Counted from the stretch's first letter, positions 1-9,936 are shown. The stretch is DNA of 64,000 nucleotides from Terriglobales bacterium (GCA_035567895.1 DATMPC010000060.1:1-64000), one strand, 5' to 3'. Program-made: numbers and translations. The notes: generated from the letters alone by a model not told the origin.

Positions 1-265
1 CGAGATCTACGTGCTGACCAAGGAAGAGGGCGGACGGCATACTCCGTTCTTCAAGGGCTATCGTCCGCAGTTCTACTTCAGAACGACGGACGTGACCGGC
101 GTAGCGGAACTTCCAGCAGGCACGGAGATGGTAATGCCGGGCGACAACGTGGCACTGACGATCGAGCTGATCACGCCGGTGGCGATGGAGAAGGGCTTGC
201 GCTTCGCGATCCGCGAGGGTGGACGCACGGTGGGCGCAGGTACGATTAGCGAGATTGTGGCTTAA
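1..265 (+). CDS. tuf: Elongation factor Tu, C-terminal part (5' end outside window)
   Basis: Only the last ~87 codons are present, in the frame starting at base 2 and ending with TAA. They correspond to domain III of EF-Tu: the [13 protein letters not shown] stretch, the MVMPGDN motif and the closing [10 protein letters not shown] segment are all recognisable. EF-Tu delivers aminoacyl-tRNA to the ribosome as a GTP complex in the cytosol. Its position directly upstream of rpsJ is the usual str/S10 junction, so it is probably cotranscribed with the ribosomal genes that follow. The GTPase domain lies outside the window. Confidence 0.97.
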   Translation, partial: EIYVLTKEEGGRHTPFFKGYRPQFYFRTTDVTGVAELPAGTEMVMPGDNVALTIELITPVAMEKGLRFAIREGGRTVGAGTISEIVA

Positions 266-375
266 GAGAAGTAATCAGTAGTCAGTGCTCAGTTACTGAC
301 AACTTACTACTGAAAACTGAGAACTTTTTACCGCAGCGGCAAGACAGACCGCAGCAGATCTTTGAGAGATAACAA
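266..375. repeat. tuf-rpsJ spacer with CAGTAGT/ACTACTG inverted repeat
   Basis: The spacer holds a run of related short words (AGTAATCAGTAGTCAGTGCTCAG, split here by eye, and ACTTACTACTGAAAACTGAG) that can fold as a hairpin. The same CAGT/CTCAG vocabulary recurs in several other spacers of this window. It has no obvious T-run, so it may be an RNA-processing or attenuating hairpin rather than a terminator. Confidence 0.4.
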
Positions 376-693
376 ATGGTAGGACAGAGAATACGCATCC
401 GGTTGAAGGCTTACGACTATCGCGTTCTTGACCAGTCGACTGGGGAGATCGTGGAAACCGCGCGTCGCACCGGAGCGCAGGTAGCGGGACCGATTCCGCT
501 GCCGACGATCAAGAATAAGTACTGTGTGCTGCGTTCGCCGCACGTCGACAAGAAGTCGCGCGAGGCCTTCGAGATCCGCACACACAAGCGACTGCTCGAC
601 ATCCTCGATCCCACACAGCAGACGGTTGATGCGCTGATGAAGCTCGATCTTCCGGCCGGTGTGGACGTCGAGATCAAGGCATTCGGAAGTTAG
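376..693 (+). CDS. rpsJ: 30S ribosomal protein S10 (NusE)
   Basis: A 105-residue protein, the normal length for S10. It opens with [11 protein letters not shown] and contains the conserved [26 protein letters not shown] block that forms the loop reaching into the 30S head. S10 also acts as the antitermination factor NusE. It is the first gene of the S10 cluster, 110 bp after tuf. A purine-rich stretch (TTTGAGAGATAA) precedes the ATG. Confidence 0.98.
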   Translation: MVGQRIRIRLKAYDYRVLDQSTGEIVETARRTGAQVAGPIPLPTIKNKYCVLRSPHVDKKSREAFEIRTHKRLLDILDPTQQTVDALMKLDLPAGVDVEIKAFGS

Positions 694-758
694 AGAACCT
701 CTCGCGAGAGAGCCTACAGTCCCCGCCGCGGCGGGGATGATGAGGAGAAGAAGAAAAA

Positions 759-1529
759 ATGGTTTCAGGAATTTTGGGAAAAAAAGTCGGCATGACGCAG
801 CTCTTCGATGACAAGGGCGAGGTACGCCCGATTACGGTGCTGCAGGCTGGACCGTGCGTGATCACGCAGCGCAAGAACGCGGCGCGTGACGGATACGACG
901 CCGTCCAGATTGGACTCGTCGAATTCGTGAAGGGCAAGCGCGTTACTAAGCCGATGCAGGGACACTTCGGCAAACACAATCTGCCGCCGGTGAAGTTTAT
1001 GAAGGAAGTCACCGTAAACACTGTAGTGGAAGCTGGCGAGACGCAGTCGAAGGGCGAGAATCCCCCGGCGGAGACGAACGGCCAGGTCAAGGTCGGTGAC
1101 AAAGTTCTGGTGGATATCTTCCAGGACGAAAAGTTTGTCGATGTGACTGGAACCAGTAAGGGTCGAGGATTCGCTGGCGTTGTTCGTCGGCACCATTTCG
1201 GCGGCGGACCGAAGTCCCACGGGCATATGTTCCAGGTGCAGGGTTCGATCGGCGCCTCATCGTTCCCATCTCGCACGTTCCCCGGACAGCGCATGTCCGG
1301 GCACATGGGCGTCGACCAGTGCACGGTTCGCAACCTGCGCATCATCGGCATCGACCTTGAAGAAAATCTGTTGATGGTCGAAGGCGCGGTACCTGGTCCC
1401 AAAGGCGGATATGTAGTGATCAACAAGGCCAAGAAGCCGCCGCGTGAGCGTCGTGGATTTGCCGGCGCGCAAACGGTCGATCCGTTGAAGGCTGCGAAGA
1501 AGGCCGCTGCCGGAAAGGCCAAGAAATAA
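759..1529 (+). CDS. rplC: 50S ribosomal protein L3
   Basis: At 256 residues it is clearly longer than the usual ~210. It starts [16 protein letters not shown], typical of L3. The [11 protein letters not shown] loop holds the glutamine that PrmB methylates in other bacteria and reaches towards the peptidyl-transferase centre. The extra length comes from an insert around residues 85-105 and a basic Ala/Lys tail after the [14 protein letters not shown] segment. A strong GAGGAG ribosome binding site precedes the ATG. Only 2 bp separate it from rplD. Confidence 0.97.
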   Translation: MVSGILGKKVGMTQLFDDKGEVRPITVLQAGPCVITQRKNAARDGYDAVQIGLVEFVKGKRVTKPMQGHFGKHNLPPVKFMKEVTVNTVVEAGETQSKGENPPAETNGQVKVGDKVLVDIFQDEKFVDVTGTSKGRGFAGVVRRHHFGGGPKSHGHMFQVQGSIGASSFPSRTFPGQRMSGHMGVDQCTVRNLRIIGIDLEENLLMVEGAVPGPKGGYVVINKAKKPPRERRGFAGAQTVDPLKAAKKAAAGKAKK

Positions 1530-1531
1530 CC

Positions 1532-2206
1532 ATGGCAAAGATTGACGTTGTAGATCTGAAGGGCAAGAAGGTCGGCAGCCTTGAGCTGGCAGACGAGGTC
1601 TTCGGCACGATCAATGAAGACCTGCTCTGGGAAGCAGTGACGCATTACCGCGCAGCTCAGCGCGCGGGTACTCACGCGACCAAGAACAAGAAGCTCGTTT
1701 CCGGCGCAGGCAGAAAGCTGTGGAAGCAAAAGGGTACCGGACGGGCGCGTGTTGGCTCGATCCGATCGCCTCTCTGGCGCCACGGTGGCACGGTCCACGG
1801 ACCTCAGCCGCGCAGCTACGATTTTGCGTTTCCCAAAAAGAAACTGCTCGGGGCGTTGCGGTCGGCCCTGGCAACGAAGCTGTCGGACGGCAAGCTGACT
1901 GTGGTTGAGAGCCTGGATTCCCTTTCGGGCAAAACCAAAGACTTGCGAGAAGCCCTGGATACGCTGGGTGTCGAGAAGACTTCGTTGATCGTGGCGAACG
2001 TGAATTCTGAGACTCGGGAACACGATCGCAATTTGTATCTGAGCGCGCGGAATCTCGACGGAGTGGAGTTGGTGTCGGGTTCGGAAGTGCATCCGTATCA
2101 CCTGCTTCGTTACGACCGTGCGATTTTCGCGCGGCCTGCGATCGAGCAGTTGCAGGAGACGCTTAAGAAGACCGTATCCAAGCGGCAGAATGCGGAGGTG
2201 GCCTAA
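1532..2206 (+). CDS. rplD: 50S ribosomal protein L4
   Basis: A 224-residue L4 with the diagnostic [21 protein letters not shown] loop around residues 70-90, which lines the peptide exit tunnel. In enterobacteria L4 also represses the S10 operon; whether that holds here is unknown. The stop codon overlaps the rplW start (TAATG), implying translational coupling. Confidence 0.97.
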   Translation: MAKIDVVDLKGKKVGSLELADEVFGTINEDLLWEAVTHYRAAQRAGTHATKNKKLVSGAGRKLWKQKGTGRARVGSIRSPLWRHGGTVHGPQPRSYDFAFPKKKLLGALRSALATKLSDGKLTVVESLDSLSGKTKDLREALDTLGVEKTSLIVANVNSETREHDRNLYLSARNLDGVELVSGSEVHPYHLLRYDRAIFARPAIEQLQETLKKTVSKRQNAEVA

Positions 2207-2547
2207 TGAAGTCTGCTTACCAAATCATCCGCCGGCCGGTGATCACGGAGAAGGCTGAGCGAGCGAAGGAATTTGATCCGAAGGCCGCCAAGGACAAGAG
2301 TTCGCGCAAGAAGGAAGCAACTTCGGGTCAGCTCGTATTTGAAGTTGCAGCTAAGGCAACCAAGACCGAGATCAAGCAAGCCGTGCAACAGGTCTTCAAG
2401 GTAAAGGTTGATACGGTGCGGACCGCGAACTTCCACGGCAAGGAGCGACGCCGCGGCCGTTTCGCCGGACATCGTCCGGACTGGAAGAAGGCTTACGTTC
2501 GTTTGAAAGTGGGCGAGAAGATGCCCGAATACGCGGACAACGCGTAG
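2206..2547 (+). CDS. rplW: 50S ribosomal protein L23
   Basis: A 113-residue L23, slightly longer than usual because of a charged insert ([18 protein letters not shown]) at about residues 25-42. [12 protein letters not shown] at the start and [24 protein letters not shown] sequence near the end are family signatures. L23 sits at the tunnel exit and docks trigger factor and SRP. It overlaps the rplD stop by one base. Confidence 0.96.
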   Translation: MKSAYQIIRRPVITEKAERAKEFDPKAAKDKSSRKKEATSGQLVFEVAAKATKTEIKQAVQQVFKVKVDTVRTANFHGKERRRGRFAGHRPDWKKAYVRLKVGEKMPEYADNA

Positions 2548-2590
2548 AAAGAAATCGGGCCATCGGGTGATCGGGTCATCGGGCGGTAGA
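2548..2590. repeat. CATCGGGTGATCGGG short tandem words
   Basis: The rplW-rplB spacer carries repeated ATCGGG words (GGCCATCGGGTGATCGGG and a further copy). Related text occurs at about 30076-30115 (complementary strand), 41560-41577 and after rplF, so it is one of the dispersed intergenic repeat families here. Confidence 0.5.
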
Positions 2591-2625
2591 GGCAAGAACC
2601 TGATCTTCCTGGAGCTATATAGACA

Positions 2626-3447
2626 ATGCCGATTAAGACATACAGACCACTTACTCCGTCGCTGCGGTTCAAGACGACACTGGTCAACGACGACATCACG
2701 ACCGATCGTCCGCACAAGGCGCTGACGAAGATCAAGCAGCGTACTGGTGGGCGTCGCAACGCCGGCGACATCACGAGCTGGCATCGTGGCGGTGGGCATA
2801 AGCGCAAGATTCGCGTGATCGACTTCAAGCGCGATAAGGCCGGAGTCCCGGCGACCGTCGCGTCGATCGAATACGATCCGAACCGCTCTGCGCGTATCGC
2901 TCTGTTGGCATATGCTGATGGCGAGAAGCGCTACATCCTGCAACCGGTGGGGCTGCAGGTTGGGCAGAAGATCGTCAGCGGTCCTGAGGCTGACATTCTG
3001 GTTGGCAATGCGCTTCCGCTGCGCAACATCCCTGCGGGTACTACCGTGCACAACATCGAGCTGAAGCCGGGAAAGGGTGCGCAGATGGTGCGCTCGGCCG
3101 GTGGCGCTGCGCAGCTGGTTGCGAAGGAAGGCGACTACGCGCTGCTGAAGCTGCCCTCGGGCGAGACACGCAAGGTGCTCATCGATTGTATGGCGACGGT
3201 GGGTCAAGTCGGGAATACCGATCATGAAAATGTCTCGATCGGCAAGGCTGGCCGTAAGCGATGGTTGGGTCGTCGTCCGGTGAACCGCGGTGTTGCCATG
3301 AACCCGGTCGACCATCCACATGGTGGTGGCGAAGGAAAGACCTCCGGCGGACGTCATCCGGTGACACCCTGGGGACAACCGACACGAGGCTACAAGACGC
3401 GCAATAACAAGCGGACTGACAAGTTCATCGTGAGCAGAGGGAAATAA
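2626..3447 (+). CDS. rplB: 50S ribosomal protein L2
   Basis: A full-length 273-residue L2. The N-terminal [13 protein letters not shown] is canonical. The near C-terminal [17 protein letters not shown] block contains the conserved histidine close to the peptidyl-transferase centre. L2 is a core protein needed for subunit association and catalysis. rpsS follows after 7 bp. Confidence 0.98.
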   Translation: MPIKTYRPLTPSLRFKTTLVNDDITTDRPHKALTKIKQRTGGRRNAGDITSWHRGGGHKRKIRVIDFKRDKAGVPATVASIEYDPNRSARIALLAYADGEKRYILQPVGLQVGQKIVSGPEADILVGNALPLRNIPAGTTVHNIELKPGKGAQMVRSAGGAAQLVAKEGDYALLKLPSGETRKVLIDCMATVGQVGNTDHENVSIGKAGRKRWLGRRPVNRGVAMNPVDHPHGGGEGKTSGGRHPVTPWGQPTRGYKTRNNKRTDKFIVSRGK

Positions 3448-3454
3448 GGTTTTT

Positions 3455-3769
3455 ATGGCAAGAAGCACAAAAAAGGGGCCGTTCATCGACGAGCACCTGA
3501 TGAAAAGAATCGAGACAATGAACCGCGCGAACGACAAGAAGGTCGTGCGCACGTGGTCGCGTCGGTCAACGATTCACCCTGACATGGTGGGACACACAAT
3601 CGCCGTGCACAACGGCCGCAAGTTCATTCCGGTGTATGTCTCCGAGAACATGGTCGGACACAAGCTGGGCGAATTTAGCCAGACGCGAAGCTTCAAAGGG
3701 CACTCGGTGAAGGCGGCGGCAACGGAAACCGCAGCGAAGCCAGCGCCAGCGCCGACACCGGCGAAATAG
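3455..3769 (+). CDS. rpsS: 30S ribosomal protein S19
   Basis: A 104-residue S19 starting [15 protein letters not shown]. The [22 protein letters not shown] region is the rRNA-binding core and [12 protein letters not shown] closes the normal domain. The last ~18 residues (Ala/Pro/Lys-rich) are an extra flexible tail. It binds S13 in the 30S head. Confidence 0.97.
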   Translation: MARSTKKGPFIDEHLMKRIETMNRANDKKVVRTWSRRSTIHPDMVGHTIAVHNGRKFIPVYVSENMVGHKLGEFSQTRSFKGHSVKAAATETAAKPAPAPTPAK

Positions 3770-3781
3770 CGGAGAGAGAAC

Positions 3782-4264
3782 ATGAATTTTGCTGAACAGG
3801 AATTTCTAGCCCAGGCGCGCTTCCAGCGTGTCTCGCCGCAGAAGGCTCGCTTGGTATTAGACCTGATCAAGGGCCGCCGCGTGGAAGAAGCGGTGAATAC
3901 GCTAGCTTTTACCAAAAAGGGAATTGCTCCGGCGATCGGCAAGCTGCTGCGCTCTGCGATCGAGAATGCCAATTATCTTGGGCAGGAGAAGGGCCTCGAC
4001 GTCGACGTCGATCAGCTCTACGTGAAGCGCGCGATCGCCAACGATGGTCCCCGCATGAAGCGTATTCGTCCGGCTCCGATGGGAAGGGCATATCGTTATC
4101 AGCGCCGCATGGCACACATTGAGATTGCTCTCGCTGAAAAGCTTCGCGCACAGACTGGCGGCGCTGCGACCGTAGTCGGCGAGGAAGCTCCGAAAGCTAA
4201 GAAGCGCGCTGTGGGCAAGCCCGCGAAGAAGACCGCGTCGAAAAAAGCGACGGCGAAAGGATAA
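3782..4264 (+). CDS. rplV: 50S ribosomal protein L22 with Lys/Ala tail
   Basis: The first ~110 residues are a standard L22, with [17 protein letters not shown] and the [23 protein letters not shown]-type hairpin that lines the exit tunnel. L22 is usually ~110-115 residues; here 160, the excess being a C-terminal tail rich in Lys and Ala ([13 protein letters not shown] and so on). The tail resembles that on L29 of this operon. rpsC starts 2 bp after the stop. Confidence 0.96.
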   Translation: MNFAEQEFLAQARFQRVSPQKARLVLDLIKGRRVEEAVNTLAFTKKGIAPAIGKLLRSAIENANYLGQEKGLDVDVDQLYVKRAIANDGPRMKRIRPAPMGRAYRYQRRMAHIEIALAEKLRAQTGGAATVVGEEAPKAKKRAVGKPAKKTASKKATAKG

Positions 4265-4266
4265 CT

Positions 4267-4932
4267 ATGGGTCAGAAGGTACATCCCTACGGATTTCGGC
4301 TCGGCTACACCAAGCCCTGGAAATCGCGCTGGTTCGTCGAGCGCGACTACGACAAGCTCCTCCTGGAAGACGTGAAGCTCAAGGCAGAGTTGAAAGACAA
4401 GCTGAAGTCCGCCGGCGTGAGCGCGATTGAAATTGAGCGCCCGGGGAATAAGCTACGGATCATCATCAAGACGGCGCGGCCTGGCATCATCATCGGACGC
4501 AAGGGCGCCGAGATTGACAAGCTCAAAATCGAGTTGCAGAAGCGGACCAACCGCGATGTCTTCATCGATATTCAGGAAGTGCATAAGCCGGAGCTCGATG
4601 CTCAACTGGTCTCCGAGTCGATTGCTCTTCAGCTTGAAAAGCGTGTCGGCTTCCGCCGCGCGATGCGCAAGTCAGTCGATTCTGCCCTGCGGTTTGGGTG
4701 CAAGGGCATCAAGGTTCGCGTGTCCGGCCGCTTGAACGGAAACGAGATCGCACGCTCGGAGTGGTACCTCCAGGGAAGGCTGCCGTTGCATACGCTGCGC
4801 GCCGATATTGAGTATGGCTTCAGCGAGGCGCGCACGACGTACGGCGTAATTGGAGTGAAGACCTGGATTTACAAAGGCGAGATTCTTGCGCAGAAGAAGC
4901 GTGAGCCACAGGTGGCAGCGACGGCGTTTTAG
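4267..4932 (+). CDS. rpsC: 30S ribosomal protein S3
   Basis: A 221-residue S3 starting [19 protein letters not shown] type II KH domain is visible around residues 60-85 with the motif [14 protein letters not shown]. The C-terminal half contains [16 protein letters not shown], the conserved domain that forms the mRNA entry site with S4 and S5. Length and motifs are normal. Confidence 0.98.
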   Translation: MGQKVHPYGFRLGYTKPWKSRWFVERDYDKLLLEDVKLKAELKDKLKSAGVSAIEIERPGNKLRIIIKTARPGIIIGRKGAEIDKLKIELQKRTNRDVFIDIQEVHKPELDAQLVSESIALQLEKRVGFRRAMRKSVDSALRFGCKGIKVRVSGRLNGNEIARSEWYLQGRLPLHTLRADIEYGFSEARTTYGVIGVKTWIYKGEILAQKKREPQVAATAF

Positions 4933-4977
4933 CGAATTCACGAAGTTGGATAGGGCTTTTGCCCAAGAGAAATCTTT

Positions 4978-5391
4978 ATGTTAATGCCGAAAAAAGTTAA
5001 GTACCGCAAGACGCAGCGCGGACGCATGGCTGGAAAAGCATGGCGCGGTTCGCAGCTCTCCTTCGGTGACTATGGACTGAAAGTGCTGGAGTGCGGCTAC
5101 ATCACTGACCGCCAGATCGAAGCAAGCCGCGTGGCGATGACGCGTTTCGTGAAGCGTGGTGGCAAGGTGTGGCTCCGGCTCTTTCCTGACAAGCCGGTAA
5201 CCAAGAAGCCCGCCGAAACTCGTATGGGTAAAGGAAAGGGAGCGCCGGATCACTGGGTAGCGGTGGTTCGCCCGGGCAAGATCCTGTTCGAGATGGAAGG
5301 GGTAAGTCAGGCCGACGCGCAGGAAGCGATGCGCCTGGCGTCACACAAGCTTCCGCTTAGAACCAAGTTCGTTGCGCGTGAAGGACATTAG
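4978..5391 (+). CDS. rplP: 50S ribosomal protein L16
   Basis: A 137-residue L16. The start at [11 protein letters not shown] is preferred because this N-terminus is conserved; an internal ATG six bases on is possible. [13 protein letters not shown] and the [22 protein letters not shown] block are diagnostic. L16 helps shape the A-site region of the 50S subunit. rpmC follows after 6 bp. Confidence 0.97.
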   Translation: MLMPKKVKYRKTQRGRMAGKAWRGSQLSFGDYGLKVLECGYITDRQIEASRVAMTRFVKRGGKVWLRLFPDKPVTKKPAETRMGKGKGAPDHWVAVVRPGKILFEMEGVSQADAQEAMRLASHKLPLRTKFVAREGH

Positions 5392-5397
5392 ACAGAG

Positions 5398-5784
5398 ATG
5401 AATATCGAGAAAATCAGAAATCTTGGTCCTGACGAGCTGCTGCACCAACAGCGCGATGCTGCCGATCAGCTCTTTCGGCTGAAGTTCCAACTCAAAATGG
5501 GACAGACGAGCGGCGTCAAAAAAATGCGCGAGCTGCGCAAGGACCTGGCGCGCATCAAGACAATCGCTCGTGAGCGCGAACTGGGAATTGACAATGCTGT
5601 AGTTAGTAACGCTGCCAGCACAGCGACAACGGCGAAGCATCAAGCCGCGCCTGCCGCAGCCCCGATGGCTCCCGCAAAGAAGAAGTCCTCGAGGGCGGTC
5701 GCAAAGAAGAAGTCGGCATCCGCGAAGAAGGCAGCTGCACCGAAAAAGAAAGTCGCGGCAAAGAAGAGCAAAGCGAAAAGGTAG
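5398..5784 (+). CDS. rpmC: 50S ribosomal protein L29 with histone-H1-like tail
   Basis: Residues 1-65 are a regular L29 (DELLHQQRDAADQLFRLKFQLKMGQ, then RIKTIARERELG). The family is normally ~65 residues; here a further ~60 residues of almost pure Ala, Lys, Ser and Pro follow, resembling histone H1 or HU-tail sequence. The reading frame is open and ends just before rpsQ, so the tail appears real rather than a fused gene. It could contact rRNA near the tunnel exit; that is inference. Confidence 0.93.
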   Translation: MNIEKIRNLGPDELLHQQRDAADQLFRLKFQLKMGQTSGVKKMRELRKDLARIKTIARERELGIDNAVVSNAASTATTAKHQAAPAAAPMAPAKKKSSRAVAKKKSASAKKAAAPKKKVAAKKSKAKR

Positions 5785-5824
5785 TTTCGCGCTCCCGTCA
5801 CGGCGGGATGAAGGAGATTTTTGA

Positions 5825-6148
5825 ATGGCCCAGCAAGCAACCGGAGCAACGGCGCTTAAGACCGATTCACACCGGAATGAAAAGATCGGATACGTAACTT
5901 CCACGAAGATGGCGAAGACCGTGGTGGTTGAAGTTGAGATGCGCAAGGCGCACGCCAAGTACAAGCGTGTAATCGCGAAGTCCAAGAAGTTCTACGCGCA
6001 TGACGAACAGAACACTGCTCGCACGGGCGATGTGGTGCGCATCGTCGAAACACGTCCATTGTCCAAGCTGAAGCGCTGGCGTCTGGCTGAGATCATTCAG
6101 CGTGCAGCGATCGTGCCGGGCGCGGAAAAGATCGAGCAGGCAAGCTAG
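5825..6148 (+). CDS. rpsQ: 30S ribosomal protein S17
   Basis: A 107-residue S17. The OB-fold core runs from [19 protein letters not shown] to [20 protein letters not shown], both strongly conserved. About 20 residues precede the usual start, so an N-terminal extension is likely; an AAGGAG site seven bases upstream of the ATG supports this start. S17 binds 16S rRNA early in assembly. Confidence 0.96.
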   Translation: MAQQATGATALKTDSHRNEKIGYVTSTKMAKTVVVEVEMRKAHAKYKRVIAKSKKFYAHDEQNTARTGDVVRIVETRPLSKLKRWRLAEIIQRAAIVPGAEKIEQAS

Positions 6149-6178
6149 TCCTACTTCGCAGACGAGGAGAAAAAGATT

Positions 6179-6550
6179 ATGGCCGTAATGATGCGAAGCA
6201 TGTTGGAAGTCGCCGATAACTCCGGCGCGCGCAAGTTGCAGATGATTCTGCCGCTGGGCGGATCCAGTGGTCTGCGCGCGGGTTTGGGCGACATTATCAC
6301 CGCCTCCGTGAAGGAAGCATCGCCGGATGGAACGGCGAAAAAGGGAACCGTGGTGAAAGCGGTAGTTGTGCGCATGCGCAAGGAGTCGCGCCGCCGCGAT
6401 GGCACCTATATTCGCTTCGACCAGAACGCCGCGGTGCTGATCAATGAGACCGGCGAGCCGGTAGGGACGCGTGTCTTTGGTCCGGTTGCCCGCGAACTGC
6501 GTGAGAAGAAGTTCTTAAAGATTGTTTCGCTTGCCCCAGAGGTTCTGTAA
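6179..6550 (+). CDS. rplN: 50S ribosomal protein L14
   Basis: A 123-residue L14 beginning [19 protein letters not shown]. The N-terminus differs slightly from the common MIQ start but the ADNSGA motif is in the right place. [18 protein letters not shown] and [17 protein letters not shown] are conserved. A GAGGAG site lies upstream. L14 forms an intersubunit bridge. Confidence 0.97.
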   Translation: MAVMMRSMLEVADNSGARKLQMILPLGGSSGLRAGLGDIITASVKEASPDGTAKKGTVVKAVVVRMRKESRRRDGTYIRFDQNAAVLINETGEPVGTRVFGPVARELREKKFLKIVSLAPEVL

Positions 6551-6646
6551 GAGAAGTATTCAGCACTCGGCAGTCAACATTCAGCCCTGCCAGTGCAAAA
6601 AAGTTGAACGGCTGAGTGCCTGGAGTTAGAAAACGAGATTTTGATC
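6551..6646. repeat. CAGCACTCGGCAGTCAACATTCAGC / GGCTGAGTGCC spacer repeat
   Basis: The spacer between rplN and rplX carries words such as CAGCACTCGGCAG and ACATTCAGCC followed by the complementary ACGGCTGAGTGCC. It belongs to the dispersed 'CACTCAGCATTCAGC' family also seen at ~7800-7910, 16245-16320 and 53877-54036. Confidence 0.5.
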
Positions 6647-6976
6647 ATGATGGAAAAGACATATGACATCCGCCGCAACGATCAGGTAAAGATCATTGCC
6701 GGTCGTGACAAGGGCAAAGAAGGACGCGTGCTGCGTGTGTTTCCCGACAAGGCTCGCGTGTTGGTCGAGCACGTGATGATGGTGAAGAAGAACGTGCGGC
6801 CGAATCCGCAGAAGAACATTAAGGGTGGCATCGCCGAGCAGGAGAGCCCAATCGCGATCTCGAACGTAAAGCTCATCTGCCCGAGTTGCGGACCGGTGCG
6901 AGTTGGGCACGACCGACACGGCGAGAAGAGCGTTCGCGTCTGCAAACGCTGCAAGACCACGTTGGAGAAGAGCTAA
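6647..6976 (+). CDS. rplX: 50S ribosomal protein L24
   Basis: About 109 residues. The frame also has a TTG at 6641 and a second ATG at 6650; I prefer ATG 6647 by convention, no strong ribosome binding site being visible to settle it. The KOW motif around NDQVKIIAGRDKGKEGRVLRVFP is clear. The C-terminus has two CxxC pairs (LICPSCG and VCKRCKTT), making a zinc ribbon that many L24 proteins share. L24 nucleates 50S assembly. Confidence 0.95.
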   Translation: MMEKTYDIRRNDQVKIIAGRDKGKEGRVLRVFPDKARVLVEHVMMVKKNVRPNPQKNIKGGIAEQESPIAISNVKLICPSCGPVRVGHDRHGEKSVRVCKRCKTTLEKS

Positions 6977-6979
6977 GCC

Positions 6980-7525
6980 ATGAGTGCGAGATTACGAGAA
7001 AGATTTCACAAAGACATCGCCCCTGTGCTCCAGAAGGAGCTGTCGCTGAAGAATCCGATGGCGGTTCCTCGCTTACATAAGATCGTTGTGAACATGGGAG
7101 TCGGCGAGGCGACGCAGAATGCGAAGGTCCTCGATCCTGCTGTCGCGGAACTCGGCCAGATTACCGGGCAGAAGCCAGTGGTGACGAAAGCAAAGAAATC
7201 CATCGCTGCGTTCAAGGTTCGTGAAGGAATGCCGATCGGCGCCATGGTCACTCTGCGCGGGGATCGTATGTATGAGTTCCTCGACCGTTTGATCAATGTG
7301 GTGCTGCCCCGTGTGCGCGACTTCCGGGGAGTCTCCACGAAGTCCTTCGATGGGCGCGGCAACTACACGCTTGGACTGCGCGATCAGTTGATCTTTCCGG
7401 AGATCGACTATGCGAAAGTCGACAAGCTCAAAGGTATGAATGTCACGATTGTGACGACAGCTAAGAACGACAACGAAGCCCGAGCATTGCTTCGTAGCTT
7501 CGGAATGCCGTTCAGGGCCGCGTAA
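6980..7525 (+). CDS. rplE: 50S ribosomal protein L5
   Basis: A 181-residue L5, normal length. Signatures are [10 protein letters not shown], the [15 protein letters not shown] block, and [20 protein letters not shown]5 binds 5S rRNA and forms a bridge with S13. It begins 3 bp after rplX. Confidence 0.98.
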   Translation: MSARLRERFHKDIAPVLQKELSLKNPMAVPRLHKIVVNMGVGEATQNAKVLDPAVAELGQITGQKPVVTKAKKSIAAFKVREGMPIGAMVTLRGDRMYEFLDRLINVVLPRVRDFRGVSTKSFDGRGNYTLGLRDQLIFPEIDYAKVDKLKGMNVTIVTTAKNDNEARALLRSFGMPFRAA

Positions 7526-7571
7526 AAGGTTTCACAGTTTCAGAGTTAGAAGAATTTTCTTTAAGGATTGC

Positions 7572-7796
7572 ATGACTACAGCAAAACGAGTCAAGGACGC
7601 GAAGATCGAGAAAAAGTTTGAGCAGGCGCGCGGCAGCAAAGGGCCGAAGCCCAAGTTTTCCACGCGCAGGCATAACCGCTGCAAACTCTGCGGACGTCCG
7701 CGGGCTTACCTGCGGAAGTTTGGCGTCTGCCGCCTGTGCTTCCGCGGGCTGGCTCTTCGCGGCGAGATTCCTGGGGTTTCCAAGTCGTCCTGGTAG
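7572..7796 (+). CDS. rpsN: 30S ribosomal protein S14, zinc-binding (type Z)
   Basis: 74 residues, matching the short zinc-dependent S14 class (usually 61) with a modest N-terminal extension. Two CxxC pairs are present, Cys37/Cys40 and Cys53/Cys56 (RCKLCGRP and VCRLCFR), with the conserved ending [11 protein letters not shown]. The protein sits in the 30S head. No zinc-free paralogue is visible in this window. Confidence 0.96.
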   Translation: MTTAKRVKDAKIEKKFEQARGSKGPKPKFSTRRHNRCKLCGRPRAYLRKFGVCRLCFRGLALRGEIPGVSKSSW

Positions 7797-7798
7797 AA

Positions 7799-7925
7799 GA
7801 GGCTTTCGGCGCTTGGCACTCAGCGTTCGGCCGGTCGAGCCCGTGAATGGTTTTAGGCCGAATGCTGAATGCCGATAGCCGAGTGCTCACTGCAGTACGT
7901 TTCGGCCTGGTTTCCGCCGCGGCGG
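7799..7925. repeat. rpsN-rpsH spacer with CACTCAGC/GCTGAATGC inverted arms
   Basis: The left arm (GCTTTCGGCGCTTGGCACTC) pairs imperfectly with the right arm (GAATGCCGATAGCCGAGTGC) ~65 bases later. An internal pair (CGGCC...GGCCG) is also present. The same arms recur after rpoA at 16245-16320. A large RNA hairpin inside the operon transcript is likely. Confidence 0.5.
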
Positions 7926-7955
7926 ACTAACGCGAAACGATAAGAGGAGATAAGA

Positions 7956-8354
7956 ATGAGTTTGACCGATCCGGTCGCAGATTTGTTGACCCGAATTCGT
8001 AACGCTGTCAGTGCGCGCCAACAGAAGCTGGATGTGCCGGCTTCGAAGCTGAAGATGGAAATCGCCCGCATCCTCAAAGAGGAAGGCTACATCTCCAACT
8101 TTAAGGCCACGGAAGAAAGCGGGCGCAAAGTACTGCGCGTGTACCTGAAATACAGCTCGAGCAACGATGCCGCTATTACAAATGTGGCCCGCGTTTCGCG
8201 ACCCGGCTGCCGCGTGTATGTCGGCCACACAGAGATTCCGCGCGTTCTCGGCGGTCTGGGAATCAATATCCTCACGACTCCAAAGGGCGTGATGACCGGG
8301 CGTCAAGCGCGCAAGAGTGGCATTGGCGGCGAGATTTTGTGCGAGGTTTGGTAA
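7956..8354 (+). CDS. rpsH: 30S ribosomal protein S8
   Basis: A 132-residue S8 starting MSLTDPVADLLTRIRNA. The C-terminal GLGINILTTPKGVMTGRQARKSGIGGEILCEVW carries the conserved rRNA-binding STxxG-like turn. An AGAGGAGA ribosome binding site precedes it. In E. coli S8 represses the spc operon. Confidence 0.98.
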   Translation: MSLTDPVADLLTRIRNAVSARQQKLDVPASKLKMEIARILKEEGYISNFKATEESGRKVLRVYLKYSSSNDAAITNVARVSRPGCRVYVGHTEIPRVLGGLGINILTTPKGVMTGRQARKSGIGGEILCEVW

Positions 8355-8422
8355 CTAGCTAAGAGCTAAATGACGGTCGTGGACTTCCAGAAAACTCTGG
8401 AACGACTCACCGAGAGGAACTT

Positions 8423-8962
8423 ATGTCGAGAATTGGAAAAAAGCCGATCACGGTGCCCAGCGGGGTGAAGGTCAATATCCAGGGCAATCTCGTGTCGGTA
8501 CAAGGACCTAAGGGCAAGCTGGATACGCCAGTCCCAATCGGAATCAAGGTTGAACAAAAAGACGGGCATCTGGTTGCGATTCGCGAGAACGATTCGCAAG
8601 CGGCGATTCACGGATTGGCGCGCGCTCTCGTGTTCAATGCCGTCGAAGGTGTGACCAACGGCTGGAAGAAGGAACTCGAAATCGTTGGAATCGGTTATCG
8701 CGTGGAAATGAAGGGTAAGGGTACTGTGGTGTTCACGCTGGGGTTTTCCCACCCCATCGAGTTCCCGCTACCCGCTGGTATTGATGTTGCGGTGGACCCA
8801 AAGCAGACGCGGCTGACCGTCAGTGGAATTGATCGCCAGAAGGTTGGACAAGTTGCTGCCGATATGCGCTCGCTCCGTCCACCGGATCCGTATAAGAACA
8901 AGGGTGTCCGCTATGCTGGCGAGCGCCTGAAGAAGAAGGTTGGCAAGACCGGAGCGAAGTAA
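8423..8962 (+). CDS. rplF: 50S ribosomal protein L6
   Basis: A 179-residue L6, starting [15 protein letters not shown]. Two duplicated L6 domains are expected; the second ends in the signature [16 protein letters not shown]. It lies near the factor-binding stalk. A GAGAGGAAC site precedes the ATG. Confidence 0.98.
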   Translation: MSRIGKKPITVPSGVKVNIQGNLVSVQGPKGKLDTPVPIGIKVEQKDGHLVAIRENDSQAAIHGLARALVFNAVEGVTNGWKKELEIVGIGYRVEMKGKGTVVFTLGFSHPIEFPLPAGIDVAVDPKQTRLTVSGIDRQKVGQVAADMRSLRPPDPYKNKGVRYAGERLKKKVGKTGAK

Positions 8963-9043
8963 TCGGGCGATCGGAACATCATCGACCCGGACATACAAAA
9001 TTGATCGTGCTGCTGGGAGCAGTACGAAGCAAGGGCAAAAAGC

Positions 9044-9415
9044 ATGATTCCGCAGATTTCGAAAGACGCAGTAAGGCGGCGGGTTCACACCCGCATTCGC
9101 ACGAGACTTCAGGGTAGTGACGAGCGTCCGCGCTTGAACGTGTACCGCTCCTTGAACCATATCTATGCGCAGGTGATTGACGATGGCAACGGCGTTACCC
9201 TTGTCTCTGCGTCTACTGCGAGTGGCAAAGAGGGCAAGAGCAAGAAGAATGCGGGCGGCAATCTGGCGTCGGCCAAAGAGATTGGGAAGTTGATCGCGCA
9301 ACGGGCCAAAGAAAAAGGCATCAAGCAAGTGGTGTTCGACCGCGGTGGCTATCTGTATCACGGACGCATCAAGGCCCTTGCCGAAGCCGCACGCGAAGCA
9401 GGATTGGAGTTCTAA
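9044..9415 (+). CDS. rplR: 50S ribosomal protein L18
   Basis: A 123-residue L18. [20 protein letters not shown] and [28 protein letters not shown] are the family core. L18 brings 5S rRNA to the 50S subunit together with L5. rpsE starts only 4 bp later. Confidence 0.97.
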   Translation: MIPQISKDAVRRRVHTRIRTRLQGSDERPRLNVYRSLNHIYAQVIDDGNGVTLVSASTASGKEGKSKKNAGGNLASAKEIGKLIAQRAKEKGIKQVVFDRGGYLYHGRIKALAEAAREAGLEF

Positions 9416-9419
9416 ACGA

Positions 9420-9932
9420 ATGGCAGCAACCGGAAAGAAGAGAATCGACGCTGGTCAGTATCAGCTTAAGGACCAGGTCGTCGCCATCAATCGCGTTACC
9501 AAGGTAGTCAAAGGCGGCAAGAACCTGTCATTTGCCGCGCTGGTTGTTGTGGGAGATCCGGCAGCCGGAGTTGTCGGCTACGGTTCCGGAAAAGCCAAGG
9601 AAGTTCCGCAGGCGATCCGCAAAGGTATCGAGTCGGCAAAGAAAAACCTGATCAAGGTGAATCTCACGCAGACCACGGTTCCCCACGCGGTTCTCGGACG
9701 CTTTGGCTCGGGGCACGTTCTTCTGAAGCCGGCTCCGGAGGGAACTGGTGTTATTGCCGGTGGCGCCGTTCGAGCGGTGATGACTTCGGCAGGAGTCCAG
9801 AACGTGCTCACGAAGTCGCTCGGTACGGCGAATCCGCACAATGTAATCAAGGCAACCTTTGACGCGCTCGGCAAGCTTCGTGACCGGGCTGAAGTGGCCG
9901 CACTTCGCGGCAAGACCGCTCAGGAGATCTAG
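9420..9932 (+). CDS. rpsE: 30S ribosomal protein S5
   Basis: 170 residues from ATG 9420; an open frame extends further upstream into rplR but the downstream ATG fits the family. The double-stranded-RNA-binding-like N-domain is seen at [19 protein letters not shown], and the C-domain at GAGGAVRAV-like [25 protein letters not shown]5 contributes to decoding accuracy at the mRNA entrance. rpmD begins 4 bp after the stop. Confidence 0.97.
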   Translation: MAATGKKRIDAGQYQLKDQVVAINRVTKVVKGGKNLSFAALVVVGDPAAGVVGYGSGKAKEVPQAIRKGIESAKKNLIKVNLTQTTVPHAVLGRFGSGHVLLKPAPEGTGVIAGGAVRAVMTSAGVQNVLTKSLGTANPHNVIKATFDALGKLRDRAEVAALRGKTAQEI

Positions 9933-9936
9933 ACAG

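Noticed and set aside
674-2101. 475-codon open frame antisense to rplC and rplD
   Set aside because: Codon structure follows the ribosomal genes on the plus strand; the antisense product is Arg/Pro/Ser-rich with no domain.
2203-3552. 449-codon open frame antisense to rplW, rplB and rpsS
   Set aside because: A shadow of the conserved sense genes; no ribosome binding site or recognisable motif.
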